43,038 nt of DNA from Xanthomonas translucens pv. translucens DSM 18974 (lineage in GTDB: Bacteria > Pseudomonadota > Gammaproteobacteria > Xanthomonadales > Xanthomonadaceae): assembly GCF_000331775.1 (NCBI RefSeq), contig NZ_CAPJ01000122.1, positions 1 to 43,038 on the forward strand, written 5' to 3'. The notes under the pieces were generated by a model. That model saw nothing but the letters and a program-made list of their open reading frames with translations. It did not search any database and was not told where the DNA came from. Both the position numbers and the translations under genes were made by a program. Below are positions 17,514 through 28,128 of this stretch, in pieces (the stretch's first letter is position 1; each line of letters begins with the position of its first letter).

Positions 17514-18365
17514 TCAGAGCAGCGAGGCGGAAATCGGGATCGACGCGCGCGGCCGCTTGCGCAGTTCCTCGGTCAGGCGCTGCGCGGCGGCCAGATAGGC
17601 CTGCGCGGCGGCCGAGTCCGGGGCCGACGCCACGATCGGGGTGCCGGCGTCGCCCTGCTCGCGGATCGCGATCGCCAGCGGCAGCGACCCCAGCAGCGGC
17701 ACGCCGTATTGCTGCGCCATGCGCTGGCCGCCACCTTCGCCGAACAGGTGCTCGACATGGCCGCATTGCGTACAGGTATGCACCGCCATGTTCTCGACGA
17801 TGCCCAGCACCGGCACCTCGACCTTCTCGAACATCTTCAGCGCCTTTTTCGCATCCAGCGTGGCGATGTCCTGCGGCGTGGTCACGATCACCGCGCCGGC
17901 CACCGGGATCTTCTGCGCCAGGGTCAGCTGGATGTCGCCGGTGCCCGGCGGCAGGTCGATCAGCAGGTAATCCAGGTCGTCCCACAGCGTATCGGTGAAC
18001 AGTTGGGTCAGCGCCGAGGTCGCCATCGGCCCGCGCCAGATCATCGGCGTATCCTGGTCCACCAGCAGCCCGATCGACATCGCCTCGATGCCGAACGCAC
18101 GCATCGGCTCGATCGACTTGTTGTCGGGGCTGTCCGGACGGCCGCTCAGGCCGAGCATGGCCGGCACGCTCGGGCCATAGACATCGGCGTCCAGCACCCC
18201 GACCCGCGCGCCCTGGCGCTGCAGCGCCAGCGCCAGGTTCACCGCGGTGGTGGACTTGCCCACCCCGCCCTTGCCGGAGCCGATGGCGATGACGTTGCGG
18301 ATCCGCGGCAGCGGCGCGAGGTTGGGCTGGACGGCATGGGCGGGAATGCGGGGGCGGGCGGTCAT
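17514..18365 (-). CDS. Mrp/ApbC iron-sulfur cluster carrier ATPase
   Basis: A 283-residue P-loop NTPase of the Mrp/NBP35 family. The deviant Walker [12 protein letters not shown] is at residues 29-39, followed by [14 protein letters not shown], the DLPPGTGD Walker B region and the cluster-binding CTQCGH. It assembles and transfers Fe-S clusters in the cytoplasm. The N-terminal MIP18/DUF59 domain of E. coli Mrp is missing; the protein begins only 28 residues before the P-loop. The ATG at 18365 is preferred; an open frame upstream has no family similarity. Confidence 0.9.
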   Translation of the reverse strand: MTARPRIPAHAVQPNLAPLPRIRNVIAIGSGKGGVGKSTTAVNLALALQRQGARVGVLDADVYGPSVPAMLGLSGRPDSPDNKSIEPMRAFGIEAMSIGLLVDQDTPMIWRGPMATSALTQLFTDTLWDDLDYLLIDLPPGTGDIQLTLAQKIPVAGAVIVTTPQDIATLDAKKALKMFEKVEVPVLGIVENMAVHTCTQCGHVEHLFGEGGGQRMAQQYGVPLLGSLPLAIAIREQGDAGTPIVASAPDSAAAQAYLAAAQRLTEELRKRPRASIPISASLL

Positions 18366-18809
18366 CGGGAACTCACGAACTAAGGAGGGGCGAACATCCG
18401 TGCAACGCACTGGCCAACGCTTCGGGGAAGGCAGGACCCTGCAAGGATGCACGCAGCCCTTCCTTTCGGTGGGCGCCACGACTATACAAGGACGCCGCTG
18501 ACCGCTGGCCACGCAACGTGGCGGCTCCCAAGGCAATGCGCCTGTTCGCGGGCGGCAAAGCGCCATCGAACACATCCTGAGCGGCTTGCTCTGCTGCACG
18601 GCCACGATCCGGCCTGCGCTCCCATGATGGATCCGTGACTGCCGCAGCGGCATCACGTACCGGTACCGGCGCCGCGCAACGGCACTTTTTGACAGGCCGC
18701 CATGGCGCATAGCGTGCGCGAACACCAAGTCCTGGTATATTCATAAAAAGTTCATTTTGTGCGCCTGCGCAACGGTCCGTACTTCTCATCTCATCGTGGG
18801 GGATTTTGC
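18366..18809 (+). promoter_or_regulatory. 444-bp intergenic region with possible extended -10
   Basis: The divergent spacer between mrp and the S9 peptidase gene. TGGTATATT at 18733-18741 resembles an extended -10 box for the peptidase gene, about 70 bases before its ATG; the -35 match is weak. GGGGGA lies seven bases before the ATG. I see no gene or RNA in the rest of the region. Confidence 0.3.
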
Positions 18810-20846
18810 ATGACAAGGATTCGCTCGGCGCGGCCTCTGCGTGTCGCCACGGGGGCCGCCATGTTGCTGGCAAGCATCGCGGCCCACGCCATACAGCCCA
18901 TTCCGATCGAGGATCTGGCGCGCCTGCCAGCGCTGCAGTCGATGACGATGAGCCCGGACGGCAAACACGTCGTGGGGCTCATCCCGTCTCCGCAGAATCC
19001 CGACGAAACAGCCCTGGCCACCTGGGATACCTCGTCGCTGTCCAAGGGCCCGACCGTCGTCACGCCATCCGGCGACAAGATGAAGTTCATCTCCGCCTAT
19101 GCGCTCAAGGCAGACAAGATCCTGACCGTGGCGCGCCAGGAATGGACCGGGCGCCTTGGCGGCTGCGGAGAAGGAAACTCCACCGGTTCGACCCGCACGT
19201 TCGTCTCCAAGACCTATTTGACCGGCGACGATCAGAAGGACTTCAAGGAAGCCTTCGCGGACAACGCGCGCAAGATCGGCATTAGCGCCGATACGCAACT
19301 GTGCCTGGAACTGAGCGGTACTGCGTCGCTCGTGGACATGCTCCCGCTGGATCCGGACAGGGTGGTCATCCAGCAGCTGAGCGAGGTCAGCCTTTCGTCC
19401 AGCTATTACCTCTACAACCTCAAGACCGGGCAGACCGAACTGATCTTCCGCGGCGACTCGCGCGCGGTCCCGTCGCTGTTCGACCATCGCACCGGCAAGG
19501 TTCTGGCCAAGCAGCAGCTTGAAGGCGCAGGCAGCGATTTCGAACAGCAGGTCCTGCTGCTCGATCCAAAATCCGGACAGTTCGATCTCCATGCGCCGTT
19601 GACCACCAAGATCTCCGCGCGCAACGTGGTGGATGTCGTGGGCATCGACGACGCGACCGGAAAGTACTACGTGCTGACAGATCAATTCTCCGACAAGACC
19701 CAGGTGCGCCTGTACGACCCAGTACAGCGCAAATACGACCCGGATCCGGTGGTGGCCGATCAGAACTTCTCCATCGCCGGGCTGATCTTCGGCACGCAAC
19801 CGAGCAACTTCAACAAGGTCGTCGGCTTCACCGTGGACGGCCCCTACCGTCAGTCCGTCTATGTGGACCCGACCCTGAAGTCCATCCAGGACGGTCTGAA
19901 AAAAGCCTTCCCGGGGCAGAACATCTCGCTCGGAACGTACACGGACGATTTCTCCAAGGTGTTTTTCACGGTACACAGTGCCGACCAGCCGCCGAGCTAT
20001 CACCTGCTCATCGACAAAAAGACCGTCACGCCGTTGGGAAGCTCCAGGCCGTGGATCGGCAAGGGCGGCCTGGCCGTGGAAGAACGCTGGGTCACCTACA
20101 CCGCGCGCGATGGGCGCAAGATCCCGGCCATCCTGGACCTTCCCGCCGGCTGGAAACAGGGCGATCCGCCTGGCCCGGCGATCGTCAATCCGCATGGCGG
20201 CCCTTGGGCGCGCGACTACATGGGCTGGGACGTGTCCGGCTGGGTGCCGCTCCTGACCTCGCGCGGTTACACGGTCCTGCGGCCGCAATACCGGGGAACC
20301 CAGGGTCTCGGACGCGACCTGTGGGTCGCCGGCGACCGCGAATGGGGCCAGAAGATGTCTGACGACAACGACGACGGCGCCGCATGGCTGGTATCGGAAG
20401 GCTATGCGTCCAGGGACCGCGTGGCGATCTTCGGCTATTCCTATGGGGGATTCGCTGCGGCCGCGGCCACCGTGCGCAAGCCATCGCCCTACCAGTGCGC
20501 CATCGCAGGTGCGCCGGTCACCAACCTGGGCAAGCTCAGCACCTCCTGGAGCGACAACCGCCTGCAACGCATCCTGCAAGGAAAGACCTTGAAAGGCATG
20601 GATCCGATGCAAAACACCGCCAACGCCACGATCCCGGTGCTACTGTTCGTCGGCGACAGAGACGTGCGCACTCCCTCCTTCCACGCCAAGGACTTCTACG
20701 AGGCGGTGAAGGACGTCGTTCCAGCCAAGTTCGTCATGATTCCCGACCAGCCGCACAGCCTGCCCTGGTATCCACGCCAGCAGCGGCAGACCCTGGACCT
20801 GATCGAGGGCTTCCTGAAGAACGACTGCGGCCCTGGCGGCCTTTGA
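18810..20846 (+). CDS. Secreted S9 (prolyl oligopeptidase family) peptidase
   Basis: A 678-residue protein with a signal peptide (cleavage near residue 27, AAHA). An N-terminal beta-propeller-like region (about residues 35-420) starts with the MSPDGKHVV blade motif. The C-terminal alpha/beta hydrolase has the triad Ser544 (GYSYGGF), Asp618 (GDRDV) and His649 (DQPHSLPW), with an NPHGGPWARDY oxyanion region near residue 466. Such enzymes cut short peptides, often after proline or as acylaminoacyl/dipeptidyl peptidases, here in the periplasm or outside. It lies upstream of a TonB receptor gene on the same strand, which suggests peptide scavenging. Confidence 0.9.
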   Translation: MTRIRSARPLRVATGAAMLLASIAAHAIQPIPIEDLARLPALQSMTMSPDGKHVVGLIPSPQNPDETALATWDTSSLSKGPTVVTPSGDKMKFISAYALKADKILTVARQEWTGRLGGCGEGNSTGSTRTFVSKTYLTGDDQKDFKEAFADNARKIGISADTQLCLELSGTASLVDMLPLDPDRVVIQQLSEVSLSSSYYLYNLKTGQTELIFRGDSRAVPSLFDHRTGKVLAKQQLEGAGSDFEQQVLLLDPKSGQFDLHAPLTTKISARNVVDVVGIDDATGKYYVLTDQFSDKTQVRLYDPVQRKYDPDPVVADQNFSIAGLIFGTQPSNFNKVVGFTVDGPYRQSVYVDPTLKSIQDGLKKAFPGQNISLGTYTDDFSKVFFTVHSADQPPSYHLLIDKKTVTPLGSSRPWIGKGGLAVEERWVTYTARDGRKIPAILDLPAGWKQGDPPGPAIVNPHGGPWARDYMGWDVSGWVPLLTSRGYTVLRPQYRGTQGLGRDLWVAGDREWGQKMSDDNDDGAAWLVSEGYASRDRVAIFGYSYGGFAAAAATVRKPSPYQCAIAGAPVTNLGKLSTSWSDNRLQRILQGKTLKGMDPMQNTANATIPVLLFVGDRDVRTPSFHAKDFYEAVKDVVPAKFVMIPDQPHSLPWYPRQQRQTLDLIEGFLKNDCGPGGL

Positions 20847-21623
20847 TCCGCAGTCGTTCGACATGTTCCGGGAAACCCTGCCGCAAGCTGGTCGAATGGA
20901 AGGTTTGAAGGTTTGAGCAACAGTTTCCGGCGCATGCCACGCATGCGCCGGGAGCGCACCCGCTTCGCACCGGCCCGGCACCAAGACTGCCCCAACATAA
21001 GCGGCGCCATGCCCCGAAAGATCTGGCCGGCCGCCGCACTGCCGCCGCTGACGCGACCGGCACCCAGCGCCTGCCGCGCGCGACGCCCCCTCCAGCCTCG
21101 CCGGCGGCAATGCGCATCGTACTCGCGCTGCTGCTGGCGCACGGCAAACGACGGGCAAGGCATGTCACGTTCATGGCGCAACGCGGCCAGGCACGCCAGT
21201 GACGCTCCATTCCCGTCCCGCGCAGTGGATCGTGATGTCGCAGCCTGCCAGGGCGCTTGCCGAAGCGAACCGATCCCGGCGTCGAACGCCTCGCAAGCGT
21301 GGCTAGGCCCGACCGAACCGGCGACCGGATCACGGCTGCAAAGTGCTGCTGCGGCGCCGCATCGGCGGCAGCGGACCGCATGCTGGGCGCGCCAGTTCGT
21401 GGGTGGCAGCCTGGCACCATGGCGAACGGCGACCTGAAGTCATTGAAAAAACGGATTTTTAAACAACTTTCGCAATTCGCCCGTACAGTAGCAATGTCGC
21501 GCAGGCATGACGCGAAATTGCTTGTTCAGCGGATGTTGCATGGACGGCGTCTTATCAGTACATTTGCTTAACCAGCTTGTAACAAATGTTTCACTTCCGT
21601 TGAATCAGGGGAGTAAAAAAGGA
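20847..21623. other. 777-bp gap between peptidase and TonB receptor
   Basis: A hairpin at 20927-20951 (CCGGCGCATG-CCACG-CATGCGCCGG, 10-bp stem) may end the peptidase transcript. The stretch 21000-21430 is open in several frames, but none resembles a known protein or has a ribosome site, and I assign no gene. From about 21440 the DNA becomes AT-rich and forms the leader of the TonB receptor gene. Confidence 0.5.
21560..21589 (+). promoter_or_regulatory. Palindrome in TonB receptor leader
   Basis: ACATTTG (21560-21566) and CAAATGT (21583-21589) form an inverted repeat with a 16-base spacer, ending 34 bases before the receptor ATG in an AT-rich leader. It could be a regulator site or a 5'-UTR stem. 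A TTTG...CAAA palindrome also precedes the third receptor. Confidence 0.4.
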
Positions 21624-24518
21624 ATGACAAAGTCCACGACCTATGGGCTGCGGCGCCTGCCGCTGGCGATCGCCGTTATCGCCGCTCTGCAAGCCGTACC
21701 CGCCTTTGCACAAGACAGTCTGGCCAGCGGCGACGCTGAGTCCGACGAGCAGGCAAAGGCCGCCGCCAAGTCAGAGGTGAACAAGACCAAGAATCTAGAC
21801 GCCGTTTCGGTGACCGGCTCGCTGCTCAAGCGCCCCGAGTATGAAACCGCTTCGCCGGTCCAAGTGATCTCCATCGACAAGAGCACGGCCGCCGGCAAGT
21901 TCGACGTCGCCGACTTCCTGCAGACCTCGGCCGCCGCTGCCAGCTCCACCCAGATCAACAACCAATTCGGTGGGTTCGTCGTCGAAGGCGGCACCGGCGT
22001 GCAGACCGTTTCGCTACGTGGCCTCGGCGCCAACCGCACGCTGATCCTGCTCGATGGCCAGCGTCCCGGCCCGGCGGGCACGCGTGGGCAAGTCGGCTCG
22101 TTCGACCTGAATGTCATTCCAAAGGTGATCCTGCAGCGCATCGAGATCGTCAAGGACGGCTCCTCGTCCATCTACGGCTCCGATGCGGTCGCCGGCGCGG
22201 TCAACCTGATCACCCGCAAGAGCATCGACAAGCCGATCATGGACTACACTATGAGCGTGCCGCAGCACGGCGGAGGCGAACAGTTCTCGGCCTCGTTCGC
22301 TGCCGGCAAGGATTTCAGCAACGGCAGCATCATCGGCGCCGTGCAATGGGACCGCTTGAATGCCCTCACTTACGGCGACCGCGACTTCCTGAACTGCGCC
22401 CAGGACCGGATATGGGGGACGGACGGCAAACGCATCGACCGCGAGGATCGCTCGATCCTCGCCGGTACCAAGCTGGGCGGGTGTTCGACTGGCAACCTGT
22501 ACGCCAACACCATCATCAACTATAACAACGCAGGCATCCGCTATGTGCCGTCGCCGGATGGCAGGACCGTGGGACCGTTCCCGGGTTACCGGCCGCGCCC
22601 GAATCCCTCCAGGAACTACTTGAACTCACCGCAAGCCTACTATGAGGATGTGCAGAACTTCCCGTTCTACAACACCGCGCAAGTCATCAATCAACGCGAG
22701 CGCATCAGCCTGTACGGGGCGAGCGACTTCGGGTTCGACAGCTTCAACTGGAAGACGCAGTGGTTGTACAACCGCCGCGAAACACGGACGCACGGCTACC
22801 GGCAGTTCTTCCCCGTCGTCGCCAACGAGACCGATGGGAACCGCTACCAGTCGATCATGCCCTACCGGGACGATCAGAAGATCGATGTCGATTATTTGTA
22901 CGGCAGCACCAAGTTCGACGGCGCCTTCAAGGGAACCGATAGCTGGAGCTGGGAAATCAACGCCAGTTACTCGCGTTCGGACGGCGACTATCAGCACAAC
23001 GACATTCAGACGTCCCGAACGGGCGATCTGTCGCTTGTCGATGGCGACGCACCGGTGAACTACTTCGATCCTGGCTTCCTCAGCGGCGAGCGGATGCGCG
23101 AGTTGGAAAACGCCATCGGGGTCAACACCAAGGGCAACACCATCTACGACCAGGCCGTCGTCAACGCCGTCGTCACCGGCAACCTGTTCGCACTTCCCGC
23201 GGGCGATGTCGGCGCCGCGTTCGGCGTCGAGTATCGGCATACCAAGATCGATGACGAACCCGATGCGCTGACCAAGTCGGGCGACATCTGGGGCTATAGT
23301 TCGGCGCAAAAGACCAAAGGCACGGACAATGTCCGCGAAGCCTTCATGGAATTGGACGTCCCGCTGCTCAAGAACAAGCCGGGCATAGAATCGCTCTCGG
23401 TCAACCTGTCCGGCCGCGCGTTCAAATACAACTCCGTCGCCGATTCTGACAAGGTGTGGAAGGCTGGCCTGAATTGGCAGATCATCCCGTCCCTGCGCGT
23501 GCGCGGCAGCATCGGCACTTCGTATCGCGCGCCGGGCCTGTACGAACTGTATCTGGGCGACCAGACCGGCTACTTTGCGCAGACGCAAATCGATCCTTGC
23601 ATCCTGTGGGGTGAAAGCACAAACACCTTCATCATGCAGAACTGCGCGGCGGCCGGCATCCCTTCGGACTACGCGGGCGGCGGCGGGTCGGGGACGGCCT
23701 ACAACCGTGGCGGCAAGGGCGTTCTGAAGCCGGAAACGTCAAAGGCCAAGACGCTTGGCATGGTCTGGACGCCCGAGTTCACGAACCTGAGCGTGGCGCT
23801 CGATTACTTCGACTACGACATCCGCGGCGAAATCGCGCAGCTCGACGAGCTCAAGATCATCAGCGGCTGCTACGGGTCGGCGGTGTATCCGAACGCGTTC
23901 TGCGACCAGTTCACCCGCAACAGTCCGACCGACCCGACCTCACCGAATACCATCACCACCATCTACAACAAGTACATCAACATCAACCGCGAGCGTACCC
24001 GCGGCTACGACTTGCAGATGAACTACGACAACGACTTCTCCTTCGGCAAGCTTTCCCTGGAAGCGCAGGTCACGTACACGATGGAAGACGTGCAACGGCT
24101 TTTTGATAGCGCGGCCGAGAGCGGACTCACCAACGACGATCAGGTCGGCTACATCGGACGTCCGAAGACGGTCGGCCTGTTGTTTGCAGACCTGAAGCGT
24201 GGCGACTGGACCTTCAGCTACCAGGCCAGCTACGTCAGCACCACTCGCAATCGCGATCTCGACCCGACCTACACGTACGCCGCTTACCAGAACGCAGCGC
24301 GCGACATCAAGGCCGGCTGGCAGGTCCTGCACAACGCATCCGTTACCTATGAACAAGGCGACTGGGGCATCATGGTCGGCGTGCGCAACCTGTTCGACAA
24401 GGCGCCGGACCTGATCTCCACCGGTGCCGGGGTGCGCTACGGCAATGCCCCTCTGTACGCCTCGCAGTATGACTGGTACGGGCGCACGGTCTTTGCCCGA
24501 GTTCAGTACAAGTTCTAA
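21624..24518 (+). CDS. TonB-dependent receptor 1
   Basis: A 964-residue outer-membrane active transporter. The signal peptide ends at AFA (residue 29). A TonB-box-like LDAVSVTG (58-65) is followed by a plug domain (about 65-195) with VSLRGLGANRTLILLDGQRPGP and IEIVKDGSSSIYGSDAVAGAVN, then the 22-strand barrel ending in FARVQYKF, whose terminal Phe is the usual BAM signal. The substrate is not evident; this plug type is common in Xanthomonas receptors for peptides and other organics. The ATG at 21624 has GGAG 12 bases and AAGGA one base upstream. A terminator follows. Confidence 0.93.
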   Translation: MTKSTTYGLRRLPLAIAVIAALQAVPAFAQDSLASGDAESDEQAKAAAKSEVNKTKNLDAVSVTGSLLKRPEYETASPVQVISIDKSTAAGKFDVADFLQTSAAAASSTQINNQFGGFVVEGGTGVQTVSLRGLGANRTLILLDGQRPGPAGTRGQVGSFDLNVIPKVILQRIEIVKDGSSSIYGSDAVAGAVNLITRKSIDKPIMDYTMSVPQHGGGEQFSASFAAGKDFSNGSIIGAVQWDRLNALTYGDRDFLNCAQDRIWGTDGKRIDREDRSILAGTKLGGCSTGNLYANTIINYNNAGIRYVPSPDGRTVGPFPGYRPRPNPSRNYLNSPQAYYEDVQNFPFYNTAQVINQRERISLYGASDFGFDSFNWKTQWLYNRRETRTHGYRQFFPVVANETDGNRYQSIMPYRDDQKIDVDYLYGSTKFDGAFKGTDSWSWEINASYSRSDGDYQHNDIQTSRTGDLSLVDGDAPVNYFDPGFLSGERMRELENAIGVNTKGNTIYDQAVVNAVVTGNLFALPAGDVGAAFGVEYRHTKIDDEPDALTKSGDIWGYSSAQKTKGTDNVREAFMELDVPLLKNKPGIESLSVNLSGRAFKYNSVADSDKVWKAGLNWQIIPSLRVRGSIGTSYRAPGLYELYLGDQTGYFAQTQIDPCILWGESTNTFIMQNCAAAGIPSDYAGGGGSGTAYNRGGKGVLKPETSKAKTLGMVWTPEFTNLSVALDYFDYDIRGEIAQLDELKIISGCYGSAVYPNAFCDQFTRNSPTDPTSPNTITTIYNKYININRERTRGYDLQMNYDNDFSFGKLSLEAQVTYTMEDVQRLFDSAAESGLTNDDQVGYIGRPKTVGLLFADLKRGDWTFSYQASYVSTTRNRDLDPTYTYAAYQNAARDIKAGWQVLHNASVTYEQGDWGIMVGVRNLFDKAPDLISTGAGVRYGNAPLYASQYDWYGRTVFARVQYKF

Positions 24519-24541
24519 GCAGTCGTTCGTCAGCGATCGAA

Positions 24542-24567
24542 GGGGCGGCCATTGGTCGCCCCTTTTT
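24542..24567 (+). terminator. Rho-independent terminator of TonB receptor 1
   Basis: GGGGCG ... CGCCCC stem followed by TTTTT, 24 bases after the receptor stop codon. Confidence 0.85.
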
Positions 24568-24792
24568 CGTTTGGAACGCTCGTGCCGGAACCCCCCCGCG
24601 CAGATCTGGTGCGGCACGCCCTGCCGACCTGCGCAGCATGCCGAGCCGAACGCCGGCCAGCGCGCGCATGTGCCGCCGACAGGTGCCAGCGATCTGCTTT
24701 CATGACGTTTCCCCGCTGTGGTGCCCGTGTCCGCGCTTTACTCACGGCACGCGTGCTTTCGGCCAGTCGTCAGCCTGGCTCTTTGGCAGGCT

Positions 24793-24950
24793 TCACCGCC
24801 CCAGCAACTCCATCGCCGCATTGTGCCTGGGCGAGCAGGTCACGCCACCATCCGGATGGATCGCGGAGCCGCACAGGTACAGCCCGGAAATCGCGCCGCG
24901 GCAGTTGGCGTGGCTGAGCGCTGAACAACTGGTTGAGGCCCACGCGCCGG
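24793..24950 (-). pseudogene. 3'-end fragment of the FAD oxidoreductase gene (copy A)
   Basis: A diverged copy of the last 50 or so codons of the oxidoreductase gene at 33491-35083. The minus strand still reads HANCRGAISGLYLCGSAIHP and ends HNAAMELLGR with a stop, where the intact gene has QANYRGAIPGLYLCGSGTHP and HNAAMALLGR. Further upstream it shifts frame (the Leu-Asn-Gln-Leu-Phe-Ser-Ala part survives in DNA only) and similarity stops at about 24950. No promoter or start. It lies between receptors 1 and 2. Confidence 0.85.
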
Positions 24951-25285
24951 TGTTCCAGCCGCTCGCCATCACCTTGGCTCCATCATCGCACCGGATTCGC
25001 ACACGCCACCTTGCCAGGCGGCGCCCCTTCACGCGAACTCCTTCAAAAGGAAAATACCTGCAGCCGCCGCGGACGCGCCGTGCCGGAAGGCAACTGTTTG
25101 CGGATATCTGTTCGCGGATGCAGACAAATGCATTCAGTGCCCGAAACCGCAGACAGGTCCGCATAACCCGGGAGTGAGTTCCTGTACGTTGCGCCGCTTG
25201 CGAGATGCGCCCACTTAAGGCATGCGTCGCGGAACGAGATCCATTGGCTCTTCTTCATATTGTTTTTCCGGGAATTCAAAAAAAG
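24951..25285. other. Leader region of TonB receptor 2
   Basis: 335 bases between the oxidoreductase fragment and receptor 2. No gene seen. Base composition falls toward the receptor start and the run TTCAAAAAAAG precedes the ATG triplet; there is no strong Shine-Dalgarno. Confidence 0.4.
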
Positions 25286-28105
25286 ATGATGATGACTGCA
25301 GGTCAAGCACGTAGCTTCAATCGCAGCCGTCTGAGCGCTGCGCTGATGACCGCCATGGTCGTCCCGGCCGCGTTCAGTGCCTTCGCGCAGGACAGCAGCC
25401 AGACCAAAGCGACCGAGCTGGAGAAAGTCACCGTCACCGGTTCGCTGATCCCGCAGAGCGAGATCGAGACCGCCACGCCGATCACCACCATCACCGCCGA
25501 GGACATCAAGGCCCGAGGCTTCAACTCGGTGGCCGACGTACTGCAGAAGAGCTCGTTCGCGACCGGTGGCGTGCAGGGCGCACAGAGTTCCAACACCTTC
25601 ACCCAGGGCGCCAAGACGGTCAGTCTGTTCGGCCTGCCACCGGGCTACGTGAAGTACCTGATCGACGGCAGGCCGATGTCGAACTACCCGGCGCTGTACG
25701 ACGGCAGCGACACCTTCAACAACATCAGCGGCATCCCGATCGACCTGGTCGACCGCATCGAGATCCTGCCCGGCGGCCAGTCCTCGCTGTACGGCTCGGA
25801 CGCGATCGCCGGGGTGATCAACGTCATCCTCAAGAAGAAGATGGACGGCGCTGTGTTCAGCATCCGCGGCGGCGGTTACTCCGAAGGCGGCGGCAGCAAC
25901 TTCCGCGCCACCTTCGCCGACGGCTGGACCTCCGCCGATGGCCGCACCAGCGTGATCGGCGGCGTGCAGTACGAAGAGAAGGATCCGATCTGGGCCTACC
26001 AGCGCGACCTGACCAAGCAGTACAACACGCAGGGCTACACGCCGCAGCTGGTCGGCCGCGCGTTCCTGGTCAACAGCTATCGCTCCAGTTACAAGTTCCT
26101 GGATCCGGCCAACTGCGGCAATGTCTCCGGCCTGTTCGGCGGCACCATGAACCTGCAGCGCCGGGTCGGTTTCGGCGACGAATACTATTGCGGCTCGCCG
26201 AACGTGGCGGGCTACCGCACCCTGAGCAACAGTCTCAAGTCAGGGCAGGCCTATGTGCACGGCACCTTCGACGTCAACGACAACGTCCAGCTCTACGGCG
26301 ACGTGCTCTACAGCCACGAACAGACCAAATATCATTCCGGCGCCGAGCTGATCTGGTGGGGTAGCTCTGCAGATTTCGGCTATTACTACGACCCTAATGT
26401 TGGCGATCTGGTCAACCTGCAGCGCGTGTTCGCGCCAGAGGAAATGGGCATCAACGGAATCAAGGACACGATGTCGCGCGACAAGAGCGAATCGGTTCGC
26501 GTAACCTTCGGCGCGCAGGGTACGCTTGGCCAGTCGAACTGGGATTACGATGCCGGCGTGACCTACACGCAGTACAAGCTGGAGGAGCGCAATTTCGTTC
26601 GCTTCAAGGATCCGATCGACCAGTTCTTCCTCGACAGGGTGATGGGCCCGCAGCAGGAGGGCGTCGACCCCATCTTCAATTCCTACCCGGTGTACACCCC
26701 GGATTACGCCGCGTTCTATCAGCCCATCTCGCAGCAGGATTTCGCCAGCTTCACCGGACACGCGACAAACAAGAGCAAGACCTCCGATGGCATGATCCGC
26801 TTGCAGGCGACCAATGCAACGCTGTTCAGTCTTCCCGGCGGCGACGCCGGCCTGGCGATCGTCGGCGAGTACGGCAAGCAGAAGTGGGACTACGACCCGG
26901 ACGCCAACCTGCTGAACGGCTCGATCTGGGGCTTGAGTTCTGTCGCCGGCGGCGGCGATCGCGATCGTTATGCATTGACCTCGGAACTGCGCATGCCGGT
27001 GTTCGAGCCGCTGACCATCACCTTGGCCGGCCGCTACGATGCGTTCAAGGCCAGCGGCCGCACCATCGACAAGCCGACCTACAGTATTGCGCTGGAGTAC
27101 CGACCGTTCGAGTCGCTGCTGCTGCGTGGCAAGTACGGCACCGCGTTCCGTGCCCCGACGCTGTCCGACCTGTACCAGAGCAAGAGCGGCTACTACAGCA
27201 GCGTCATTGATTACTACCAGTGCGCGCAGCGCGGTTTCCTTCCAGGCAACACCGAAAAGTGCCCAAGCACATATTCCAGCCATCAGTTCAAGGGTACCCA
27301 GTCCGGCAATCTGGACTTGAAGCCGATCAACGCCGACGTATGGAGTGTCGGTTTGGTGTGGTCGCCTGTGGACCGCATGGCACTGACCGTCGACTACCTG
27401 AACTGGGACATCAGCGATGAAGTCACCCAGCAGAGCGCCGATGGCCTGAGCCTGCAGGACTACCGTTGCCGCGCCGGCATCGACGACATCAACTCCGCGC
27501 TGTGCGCCGCGACCGAAGCGCAAGTCACCCGCAACCAGGCCGGCCAGATCACCGGCATCTATACGCCGAAGATCAACGTCTCCAACCAGAAGTTGGAAGC
27601 GCTGACCGCCTCGTTCCGTTATGGCTACGACTTCGGCCGCTGGGGCGACCTCAGCACCGTGACCAGCTATACCGGCAACATCCGCCACAAGTACACCCGT
27701 TATGCTGGCGATACCGCGGTGGACCTGCTCAACAATCCCTACTGGAGCACGGACCCGAAGCGCAAGGCGGACACCGCACTGACCTGGGAAATCGGTAACT
27801 TCTCAACTACCTGGTTCGCCAGCTGGTTCGACAAAACTCCGAATTACGCATCCACCATCGACGTCAAGGGCTATGCCGCAGAGCGCGCCGGCAAGCTACC
27901 CTCGTACATCACTCACAACGCCAGCGTCACCTACAAGGCGTTCGAGGGCATGGAACTGTCGCTGATGGTCAACAACGTGTTCAACAAGATGCCGCCACTC
28001 GACGCCTCGTACAGCGGCGGAGCGAGCTGGGCTTACAACGAGTTGAACTTCGACGTGTTCGGCCGCGCGTACTACCTGGAAATGCGCTACAGCTTCGGCA
28101 AGTAG
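25286..28105 (+). CDS. TonB-dependent receptor 2
   Basis: A 939-residue outer-membrane receptor. Three ATG codons in a row (25286, 25289, 25292) may each start it; the signal peptide ends at AFA near residue 34. The TonB-box region ELEKVTVTGS (44-53) precedes a plug with SLFGLPPGYVKYLIDGRPM and IEILPGGQSSLYGSDAIAGVIN. The barrel contains the Cys-bearing extracellular loop text expected in this family. It ends YYLEMRYSFGK, so the usual terminal aromatic residue is three residues from the end. Related to, but clearly diverged from, receptor 1. The substrate is unknown. Confidence 0.92.
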   Translation: MMMTAGQARSFNRSRLSAALMTAMVVPAAFSAFAQDSSQTKATELEKVTVTGSLIPQSEIETATPITTITAEDIKARGFNSVADVLQKSSFATGGVQGAQSSNTFTQGAKTVSLFGLPPGYVKYLIDGRPMSNYPALYDGSDTFNNISGIPIDLVDRIEILPGGQSSLYGSDAIAGVINVILKKKMDGAVFSIRGGGYSEGGGSNFRATFADGWTSADGRTSVIGGVQYEEKDPIWAYQRDLTKQYNTQGYTPQLVGRAFLVNSYRSSYKFLDPANCGNVSGLFGGTMNLQRRVGFGDEYYCGSPNVAGYRTLSNSLKSGQAYVHGTFDVNDNVQLYGDVLYSHEQTKYHSGAELIWWGSSADFGYYYDPNVGDLVNLQRVFAPEEMGINGIKDTMSRDKSESVRVTFGAQGTLGQSNWDYDAGVTYTQYKLEERNFVRFKDPIDQFFLDRVMGPQQEGVDPIFNSYPVYTPDYAAFYQPISQQDFASFTGHATNKSKTSDGMIRLQATNATLFSLPGGDAGLAIVGEYGKQKWDYDPDANLLNGSIWGLSSVAGGGDRDRYALTSELRMPVFEPLTITLAGRYDAFKASGRTIDKPTYSIALEYRPFESLLLRGKYGTAFRAPTLSDLYQSKSGYYSSVIDYYQCAQRGFLPGNTEKCPSTYSSHQFKGTQSGNLDLKPINADVWSVGLVWSPVDRMALTVDYLNWDISDEVTQQSADGLSLQDYRCRAGIDDINSALCAATEAQVTRNQAGQITGIYTPKINVSNQKLEALTASFRYGYDFGRWGDLSTVTSYTGNIRHKYTRYAGDTAVDLLNNPYWSTDPKRKADTALTWEIGNFSTTWFASWFDKTPNYASTIDVKGYAAERAGKLPSYITHNASVTYKAFEGMELSLMVNNVFNKMPPLDASYSGGASWAYNELNFDVFGRAYYLEMRYSFGK

Positions 28106-28128
28106 CCGGCTTCGCCGGCAAGCCGCGC

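Noticed and set aside
21010..21430. Open frames in the gap before receptor 1
   Set aside because: Several overlapping frames on both strands without recognisable domain, start signal or codon pattern.
21470..21484. TTCGC...TTCGC before receptor 1 as a PIP box
   Set aside because: The two half-sites are only two bases apart, not 15, so HrpX binding is not supported.
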